Assembly: GCA_019245115.1 (NCBI GenBank)
Contig: JAFARZ010000411.1
Location: forward strand, 1 to 44,946
Direction: 5' to 3'
DNA length: 44,946 nucleotides
From: Streptosporangiaceae bacterium
Lineage (GTDB): Bacteria > Actinomycetota > Actinomycetes > Streptosporangiales > Streptosporangiaceae
Both the position numbers and the translations under genes were made by a program. Each line of letters starts with the position of its first letter. Position 1 is the first letter of the stretch. This document shows, in pieces, positions 34,933-41,250 of the stretch. Under the pieces are notes generated by a model. That model made no database searches and was not told the origin of the DNA. It was given only the letters and a program-made list of their open reading frames with translations.

Positions 34933-35574
34933 ATGGCCGTAGAGGATGCCATGGTGGCCTTGCGGGAGCACTGGGATGACGTCATGTCGCGCCTCCCGGG
35001 TGCCAAGGGCGAGCAGTTCCGTGTCCTTGTCGAGAACATGGGCGGAGCGGATCAAGCCACTATCGTCACCGAGATTGCTGATTTCCTGGTCGAGAATCTG
35101 CCCCCCGAACATCCTGTCCGGCGCGCGCTGGCGGAAGGCTACCTTTTCCAGTCCACCGCGATCGACTGGACAGCCCTGGAGCTGGACCTGCGTGGCAAGG
35201 CGAAGGACGGTCCCAGCTCAATTGGCGGCTTGATCCTGCGAAGCGTCGTCGAACGGCTGCTCAGCGCGCCGGCACTGACTGAGGATGAGGTACGGCAGCG
35301 CGGTGGTGATCCTGCCGACCCTGGCCTCATTCGGCTGGACAGGGCGGATGGGTCCAGGCAATGGCCGCAATTCCAGTTCGCGGTAGGAGCAGGGCCGCTG
35401 CCTGTGGTGCAGGCGGTGAACCAGGTGCTCGGTGCGGCGGCGGATCCGGTCGGAGCGGCTGACTGGTGGCTGAGCAGGAACGGCTGGCTCAATGGCGAGC
35501 CCCATCAGCTGATAGGCAGGGTGCCCGACGATGTGCTCATGCGGGCCGCTCGCGCCATCAGGTCGGAGGTGTGA
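34933..35574 (+). CDS. MbcA/Xre-like antitoxin candidate for the RES toxin
   Basis: The 213-residue product is longer than usual RES antitoxins. Its C-terminal 60 residues (VVQAVNQVLGAAADPVGAAD, then WWLSRNGWLNGEPHQLIGRV) recall the toxin-binding helical domain of MbcA/ParS/Xre antitoxins, with the expected Trp, Leu-x-Gly and Pro-containing turn. The N-terminal 130 residues are helical and unrecognised, without an obvious DNA-binding helix-turn-helix. Placement directly upstream of a RES gene with a one-base gap matches the antitoxin-first order of such modules. The extra N-terminal part may connect it to the Hsp70 encoded 3 bp upstream. The family call is moderate. Confidence 0.55.
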   Translation: MAVEDAMVALREHWDDVMSRLPGAKGEQFRVLVENMGGADQATIVTEIADFLVENLPPEHPVRRALAEGYLFQSTAIDWTALELDLRGKAKDGPSSIGGLILRSVVERLLSAPALTEDEVRQRGGDPADPGLIRLDRADGSRQWPQFQFAVGAGPLPVVQAVNQVLGAAADPVGAADWWLSRNGWLNGEPHQLIGRVPDDVLMRAARAIRSEV

Positions 35575-35575
35575 C

Positions 35576-36250
35576 GTGCCCTTGACCCGGCCTCCTGCCC
35601 ATTTCGACGGGACTCCGAACCGTAATGCGCTCGGCCGCGGTACCTGCCTCTGGCGGGTCCACACCCGCGCGTATCCCGCGCATGCTTTCAAGCCGGTGCC
35701 TTCCGACTTGCTGTTCGGCGGTGCGCGATTCGATTCGACCGATGCCGACCCCTATCCGTACTGGTACGCGGCGCTCGACGAGACAACGGCTGTGGCCGAG
35801 ACTCTGCTGCGCGACCTGCATCCCGATGAGCGAGGGACTCGTGCGCTGACGCGCACTCACGTCGAGGATCGTAAGCTGTCCGGGCTGATCCTGACCCAGA
35901 ACCTCAACCTGGTGAGCCTGCTCACCGGCCTGGACCTCGCGGCTGTCGCGCAGGATGCCTGGCTTGTCACCTCACCAGGGCACGACTACCCGCAGACCAG
36001 AGCATGGGCGCACTGGCTACGCGGTCATGCGCCGTGGGCGCACGGCCTCATCTGGTCTTCGCTGCGCAACCCTGGTCGGCCTGCGATCACCTTGTTCGGG
36101 GACCGCTGCGCCGCGGATTTCGGAGCGGACTACGAAAACAGCTTGCTCCATGAAGTCCCCGAACTTGCCGTCGACCTGGACGACAAAGCCGGTATCGAGT
36201 GGCTGAACGGGCTGCTGGAGCCTTACCGGGTCGCAGTCCCGGTTCCGTGA
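35576..36250 (+). CDS. RES-domain NAD-degrading toxin
   Basis: The 224-residue protein begins PLTRPPAHFDG and carries the RES fold. An early arginine is in LWRVH (R27), a second in GGARFDS (R51), and YWYAALDETTAVAETLL holds Y64, E69 and E75. Later strands include LICSSLRNPG-like LIWSSLRNPG and a C-terminal Asn-containing ENSLL. RES enzymes (MbcT type) split NAD+ with phosphate into nicotinamide and ADP-ribose-1''-phosphate, killing or arresting the cell. It starts GTG at 35576, one base after the antitoxin stop, and is the last gene of operon C. It is the clearest cell-killing effector of the locus. Confidence 0.8.
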   Translation: MPLTRPPAHFDGTPNRNALGRGTCLWRVHTRAYPAHAFKPVPSDLLFGGARFDSTDADPYPYWYAALDETTAVAETLLRDLHPDERGTRALTRTHVEDRKLSGLILTQNLNLVSLLTGLDLAAVAQDAWLVTSPGHDYPQTRAWAHWLRGHAPWAHGLIWSSLRNPGRPAITLFGDRCAADFGADYENSLLHEVPELAVDLDDKAGIEWLNGLLEPYRVAVPVP

Positions 36251-36598
36251 AGCTCTCATTGGCAGATGGACATAAAGTTCGCCGCGATTGCCGTACTGGC
36301 ACGCAAAGCGCTGGCCCGGTCACGATCAGAGGCGAGCTCGCCGGGATGACTCCCTGGTCGTCCCGCGCCAAGCGACAGCCCTGTTCGCGCGCGAGGCGGG
36401 GGAGATCCTGTACCGGATGGCCGACACGCACCGCCGGACGTTCTCTACCCGAACACGTTCTCCATGGAACGAGGAGGACAGTGGCCGGATGACTTCGTCC
36501 TCGAACCACGGCAGGAAACCGTCGCCATCTGCATCCAGCACACCGTAGGTGGGGCTGACTACGGGGAGTTCGCCCGTGTGTAACCCGATCCAGTTCAC
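36251..36598. other. Degenerate coding DNA after operon C
   Basis: No intact gene. On the minus strand, in frame after the TAG that ends the toxin remnant at 36599, the sequence continues VNWIGLHTGELPVVSPTYG and further protein-like text. The TAG may therefore be a CAG-to-TAG nonsense change inside a once longer tail. No terminator for operon C could be identified. Confidence 0.4.
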
Positions 36599-36831
36599 CT
36601 AGATGACGACTACGCGCTCGCCGCGAACATCGGTCAGGTAGACAAGCATCAGCGGCCCTCGCTGGATGGTGCGCAGTCCTGGCGGATCGCCGGTGAATGC
36701 CGCGCCGTCGAGGAAGATCATCGATTCGCGGACGGTCAGTTCTTCGGCTAGCTGTCGGATCGCCTGCAGGGCATGGGCGCCAGCCCGTCGAGCAGGTCAT
36801 CAGTGACAGGTTCCCAGTGCCAGTCAGCCAC
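36599..36831 (-). pseudogene. RelE-like toxin remnant, frameshifted
   Basis: The start GTG at 36831 gives ADWHWEPVTDDLLDGLA. After a one-base deletion near 36778 the sense continues in another frame with HALQAIRQLAEELTVRESMI and LRTIQRGPLMLVYLTDVRGE, a pattern of small RelE-like ribonuclease toxins. The start overlaps the stop of the DUF6247-like antitoxin remnant by 8 bp. With a frameshift and possibly a nonsense codon, it is inactive. Confidence 0.7.
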
Positions 36832-37176
36832 CCGCGACCTCGCGGTAGGCTGCCTGGACGATCTCGGCAGCTTCCCGGATGGCCCGCTCCCGGACCTCAT
36901 CGTCGGGGTCGGCGAGTGCGCGCTCGGCGGCGCGCAGTCTCGCGGCTACTGAGGGGCGACGTTCGATGGCGACCGTGGCGCCCCAGCGCTGGTAGAAGTG
37001 CCGGATAGGGAAGACGCTGTCTTCGTCTCCGGCCTGGCTGAAGGCATCCTGGATGTCCTGGAAGAACTCAGGGAGTCGGGAGGGCGCGACGTCGCCACCG
37101 CCTGGCGCAGGGCGTCGAGCCTCAGGGCTGGTATGGGGACCAGTGGCTCGTCGCTCTGCGGGTGTTCGGCCGTCAT
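36824..37176 (-). pseudogene. DUF6247-like antitoxin remnant, frameshifted
   Basis: From ATG 37176, preceded by a clear AGGAGG, the frame reads MTAEHPQSDEPLVPIPAL and then LRLDALRQAV. A frameshift near 37085-37100 moves the sense to VAPSRLPEFFQDIQDAFSQA and RHFYQRWGATVAIERRP, ending AYREVAGG. This resembles actinobacterial DUF6247 proteins, often paired with a RelE-like toxin. Both genes of the pair are broken, so the module is a relic. Confidence 0.7.
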
Positions 37177-37822
37177 CCGCGACGCCTCCTCTCGCATCCA
37201 GCAACAGGATAACCGCGCCTGACCTCACCTGGCCTCGCGGCGGGGACGCTACCCGCCGCTTCAAGCCGCACCACCAGGGACGAGGCCCGGCCGTGGGACA
37301 TTTGTGGGACAGCCCCCTGCCAAGCCCGACACAACCTGGCCCCGCCGCAGGTCAAAGCCCCCTTTCCCACCCAAACGGGAGCGGGCCGTAAAACTGTCGG
37401 CTCGCAACGGAGGCATACGCATGAGATCATCCCGATGCGCTGGTTGGCGATCTCTTCCTGGCGATGAACGCTTCTAACGCAAATGCGGAGGAGGAGCCCA
37501 GGCGTCACCGATTGCGCGGCACACGAGTCGGGAGAGTAACAGACTGCGAATCGGCGTGGCGAATACCGATGTCGGCCGGATGGCAGGACCCGGCGCAGAT
37601 CATCGTTACCGGGCGTTGCTGGTGTGGCATCTGACTTGATAGCGGTTCGGGCGGAGAGCAGTGGCCATGGCGGCGAGCCGCGCGGGGAGGTGCTGGATTA
37701 CCGGGCCGAGTCCCGCCGACGAGCGGTGTGAGCAGCGCCCGCCTGATCTGTGCGTGGTCCTGTGCCGTCACCGCGAGCCGGATGACCTCGCCCACCACGC
37801 CTGTCCCGCCGCCGGCGGCCGG
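37177..37822. other. Intergenic region, no supportable gene
   Basis: Several short frames exist on both strands (for example minus 37505-37798 and plus 37464-37634) without domains or ribosome-binding sites. The text GTGGGACATTTGTGGGACAG at 37292-37311 is a short direct repeat of GTGGGACA. Nothing else stands out. Confidence 0.4.
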
Positions 37823-38695
37823 TCATGGCCAGTAACGGCAGGCTTCAGTGCTACTGCAGCCAGTGATGCCGTTGGCTGCGGCTGCTACCAGGTCGGCGAA
37901 GGGCCTGGACAGGAAGTCGGCATAGGAGGGACTGTCGGTCGCACCGCCAGTCTGATATCCGCCTGTCAGCCCGATAATCGTCCCGGTACCTGTCTTCGCG
38001 CTGAACGGATCGAACCATGGCCCGCCGCTGGTGCCATCCCCGAAGCCGGGCGTGCTCGCCCGCAGTACCGTGAAGCCGCGACCGACCCGGACCGCCTCCG
38101 CACGGGTCACGCTGATCCGCGCCTTGAGGCTGCCCAGCGGTATGCCGACAATCTGGACGGGCGCGGTCTGGCCAGGTGCAAGGGAGAAGCTGGAGTTCCA
38201 GGAGTCCTGTCCGGTGTAGGCGCTGATATCGCGGCCCGCTCGTGGATTAAGGACGACGACTGCGTAGTCCAGTCTCGGGTCGAACGTCTTGATCCAGCCC
38301 TGGGCGAGGTAGACGGCGCGTACGGACCATCTGCCGTACGGGAACTGATTGTCGTGCCACATAGGCGCGAACATCCAGCCGGCGGTCGAGTACTTGACGC
38401 CAGACAATGTTCCGGTGAAGCAGTGCGCCGCAGTGACGATGATGCTGGACGCGATAACGGCGGCTGTGCAGCTGAACTTGAGAGTAAGAACGCTGACGAA
38501 GAACTTGCCGACGGTCTTGTATCCGTTGAAGTCGCCGGCTACGACGGACTGGCTCGCCGCAGGGCTGCTACTGGCGGCCGAGGTCGGCGCGACCGGGAGA
38601 TGGCTAGTGCCGCTGACCCCAGGTGCCGGGTGCGCGGCGCTGCCGCACGCGCTCAGCGCTGCCGCCAGCAGGCCAGCTGCCAGTAGCTTTTTCAC
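37823..38695 (-). CDS. Secreted trypsin-like serine protease lipoprotein
   Basis: The 290-residue product begins with a lipoprotein signal (MKKLLAAGLLAAALSAC; lipobox LSAC with Cys17), so it is anchored outside the membrane. The chymotrypsin-fold triad is visible: His91 in VTAAHC, Asp143 in LDYAVVVL and Ser223 in GTSGGPW. It starts with GTG 38695, preceded at 8 bases by GAAAGG. The C-terminal third has two Cys that may form a disulphide. It is an extracellular peptidase unrelated to the chaperone locus; substrates are unknown. Confidence 0.88.
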   Translation of the reverse strand: MKKLLAAGLLAAALSACGSAAHPAPGVSGTSHLPVAPTSAASSSPAASQSVVAGDFNGYKTVGKFFVSVLTLKFSCTAAVIASSIIVTAAHCFTGTLSGVKYSTAGWMFAPMWHDNQFPYGRWSVRAVYLAQGWIKTFDPRLDYAVVVLNPRAGRDISAYTGQDSWNSSFSLAPGQTAPVQIVGIPLGSLKARISVTRAEAVRVGRGFTVLRASTPGFGDGTSGGPWFDPFSAKTGTGTIIGLTGGYQTGGATDSPSYADFLSRPFADLVAAAANGITGCSSTEACRYWP

Positions 38696-39013
38696 CCACA
38701 GGGCCTTTCAGTCAGTCCACCGGACAGCGAACCAGGCAATAATTTCCAACCGGCCATACGCGTGCACCGCGAAACAGCCACAGCATAACGTCCGCGGCGC
38801 TCCCCGGTCATGGCCTTTCACCGCGTCAGCATCCGCGCTGCCCCGCGATGTCGGCGGCAAGCCAGCACCACGCAGAACATCCCCGTCTGCACCCGTAGCC
38901 AGTTACTTGATCTTGACCCTCAAGCCGCGTGTAACGGTCCGCGTGCGTTGGCCGCGTCTTTTGGCGTGGTGTATGAAATGACCACGGAGATCACCCGCCC
39001 GAAAGGAATTTCC
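38696..39013. other. Intergenic region, no gene seen
   Basis: The region holds the probable promoter of the protease on the minus strand and the leader of the small gene at 39014. I see no supportable gene and no strong hairpin. Confidence 0.4.
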
Positions 39014-39166
39014 GTGCATCCCACGCTCACCGTACCGGCCCGCTTCCTCGCTCTTTCGACCGAACGGCATCGGTTCCTCCCCCCAGTCCCGCTCAACGCC
39101 ACCAGCACAATCGCCGTCCTGACCATCACGCCAATCCTCGCCGCGTTTATCGCCTGGGCGATGTGA
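39014..39166 (+). CDS. Small membrane protein, 50 residues
   Basis: A GTG at 39014 preceded by GAAAGGA opens a 50-codon frame with a Leu/Arg/Pro N-terminal half (HPTLTVPARFLALSTERHR) and one C-terminal transmembrane helix (TIAVLTITPILAAFIAWAM). The Shine-Dalgarno and the helix support it; no family is recognised. A longer in-frame extension upstream has no start signal. Confidence 0.4.
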   Translation: MHPTLTVPARFLALSTERHRFLPPVPLNATSTIAVLTITPILAAFIAWAM

Positions 39167-39505
39167 GATGACCAGCACTCGTACGGTCTTGCCGCTCCTA
39201 GAGAGCTCCTCCGAGTTGCCTGAGGCGATGCTGGCTACTGTCGCAACGGTCCAGGCCGAGCCATAGGAGATCTCTACCAGCAATGCTTCACCCAGCTAAG
39301 CCGGTCCCACGAGCCGCTGCTTAGCCTCCGCTGTTCATCGCTAATGGTCAGCTGAGTGGCACGGCGGCCTTCGTGTGGCTGTGAGCTGGGATTTCGCGTG
39401 GCGGCGCGGATGGGTTCGCGTGCACCTTTTGGGTGCAGGGGAGCAACGGGTGATCTCAGAAACAGCGCACTGGCAGCTCACCAGCAAGCCGCACGCGGCC
39501 TGACG
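39167..39505. other. Intergenic region, no gene seen
   Basis: Short frames only. It is the 3' side of the minus-strand isomerase gene and carries no hairpin that I can defend. Confidence 0.4.
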
Positions 39506-40201
39506 CTAGCCGAGCGGGGGGATGACTGGCAGGCCGGGCCCGGCCACTTGCAGGTTGCTGCCGTCGTTGCGGCCGGCCAGCCAGGCCAGCAATGCCGCCG
39601 GCGGGCCGGTCACTTCGGTTGGCGGGCTGGTTTCGATGTGCAGCGTGCTGGGACTGGTGAGCGTCATTGGCGGCGCATCGGAGCGATCGTTCATGAACGT
39701 GGTCACGCCGGTCAGCTCGGTGCTGACAAACTCATCAGGCCAGCTGGCGGGCGGATAGCCGACGGCCAGGTCCACGTGATGGTATTCCAGTTCCCGCCGC
39801 AGGCTCGGGACGACACCACGCACTGGCCGGCGGCCCGGGCCGAGCCATATGCCAGGGGCGTCCCAAAGCTGGGCCGGGTGCTCGCGGATCGCGGTCAGGC
39901 AGTCCTGGACGGCGCGGTCAAGGTCAGCGCGGATCACCGGCGCGGGGCGCCGGGCACCGGTGTCGATGGCCTCCGCGCGGGCCTGCTCGGAGGGGTATTG
40001 CCGCCCGACCTGCCCGGCCCGGGCGGCTCGCAACAGGCCAGTGCGCGAATCGGCGGCCTGAGCCACGTGGGTCAGCAGGTGTGCGCGCGTCCACCCCGGC
40101 AGTGCCGAAGCCTGGCGCACTTCGAGGTCGGTCAGCGCCAAAGCGGAATCCAGGAAGCGGGCCGCGCTTTCCGCCAGGGCCGCCCACTCAGCCGGATCCA
40201 T
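39506..40201 (-). CDS. Maleylpyruvate isomerase family, mycothiol-dependent enzyme
   Basis: The 231-residue protein has the DinB-like/MDMPI helical bundle: ESAARFLDSALALTDLEVRQ, then LPGWTRAHLLTHVAQAADS containing the metal-site His residues (GWTRAHLLTH), and LRRELEYHHVDLAVGYPP with the third His. The C-terminal part (TSPSTLHIETSPPTEVTGPP onward) is the usual SCP2-like region. Members isomerise maleylpyruvate or act as mycothiol-dependent transferases. I favour ATG 40201 with AGGTGA upstream over GTG 40210. It lies 9 bp after a broken hydrolase gene on the same strand. Confidence 0.88.
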   Translation of the reverse strand: MDPAEWAALAESAARFLDSALALTDLEVRQASALPGWTRAHLLTHVAQAADSRTGLLRAARAGQVGRQYPSEQARAEAIDTGARRPAPVIRADLDRAVQDCLTAIREHPAQLWDAPGIWLGPGRRPVRGVVPSLRRELEYHHVDLAVGYPPASWPDEFVSTELTGVTTFMNDRSDAPPMTLTSPSTLHIETSPPTEVTGPPAALLAWLAGRNDGSNLQVAGPGLPVIPPLG

Positions 40202-40210
40202 CCCGTTCAC

Positions 40211-40578
40211 CTATCTCTGCCGGGCCAGGCGAGCATGCGTGCTGAGCTCGCGGGGAGCCTCCTCGGCCATGTGATGACCGTAGTCGATGGCCTGGCCGCC
40301 TACGTCGCCGGCCCACCAGCGCCAGATCGCCAATGGGTCGCCGTGGAGGTCTTCCAGGTCATCTTCCGCGGCCCGCAAAACAGCACCAGGCAGGTGATCC
40401 GCCGCCCGGCCGCCTGGCCGGCATCGTCGTGCTCGCGGTCGATGCCCAGGCCCGCGCGGTACTCCTCGATCATGGCATGCACCGTGCCGGGGTTATGGAT
40501 GGCCCGCTGGTCGCGGCGACTGTGTCCTAGGTGCGGTCGATTCCAGTGCCATGGGAGGGATTCGCCGGCCCGTTCCAC
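40211..40578 (-). pseudogene. Alpha/beta hydrolase (haloacetate-dehalogenase-like), truncated and frameshifted
   Basis: The remaining piece reads NPGTVHAMIEEYRAGLGIDR and AAGRRITC. After a one-base loss near 40372 it resumes in another frame with AAEDDLEDLHGDPLAIWRWW and QAIDYGHHMAEEAP, ending at 40211. GHHMAEEAP carries the catalytic His of this hydrolase family. The nucleophile half is absent, so this is a 3' fragment of a dehalogenase-like gene. Confidence 0.75.
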
Positions 40579-41250
40579 TAGCCAGGCAACGTCAGGCCTG
40601 GCTGTAGCACTCTGAAATTGACACGGCCATTAGGCCTCCTAACGGCGGATGATATCGAGCGTGCTCGCCGAGCAGTTTCAGATTTTCAGGCTACGGACTC
40701 GCGCTGGTGGAGGACCGGCGCCCACCGCGCTCCCGGGCCGTCCCCCGATGTGCCGCCGGGTGGTCGGTCGGCACCGCGAACTGAGGCCGAAGTAAACGGG
40801 GAAGCTCCTCACAGAGAGCAACCCTAGGCCGTTATGCTCCGCGCAAAGAGCCGCCCTTATGGTCAGCTCCTGCATCTGCAACCGCAGTGCAGCAGGCAAC
40901 CAGAACGAACGTACTGGCGCCGGGGCAGCCGTCCGGCCAGGCGGTAACGGCATAAAAGACTTGCGGGCTTTCCCATGCCAGCGCCGGGAAGCCTATCGCG
41001 GTGGCCAGCGGACGGGGCTGGTATTCCCCGCGGATGAAAGGAGGCGGGCGATGCGCGGTGTGCCTGTCGGGCGGCTTCACTCGCAGGCGGCCAGCCCGGC
41101 CGGGGCCTCGCCGGCCCGGCGGGATGTGCCAGCCCCCGGGCGGGTCATGGGCAGGCACGCTGCCTGGCCGCTTAGCTCCTGGGCGGACGGATCGGGGGCG
41201 AAGGGGCGGTTGACCGGACCGCTTTCAGGCCAGCGGCCGCATGAGTCTGG
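40579..41250. other. Gene-poor segment before the LAL regulator
   Basis: No intact gene. At 40618-40690 a short string (LLTADDIERARRAVSDFQ) looks like a domain edge, perhaps of a broken regulator, and then dissolves. Longer frames at 40859-41359 (plus) and 40832-41158 (minus) have no family features and conflict with each other. Confidence 0.4.

Noticed and set aside
37464..37634. 56-codon plus-strand frame
   Set aside because: No ribosome-binding site, no recognisable content, and located in eroded intergenic DNA.
40832..41158. 108-codon minus-strand frame before the LAL gene
   Set aside because: Pro/Arg-rich composition, conflicts with an equally long plus-strand frame, no family features.
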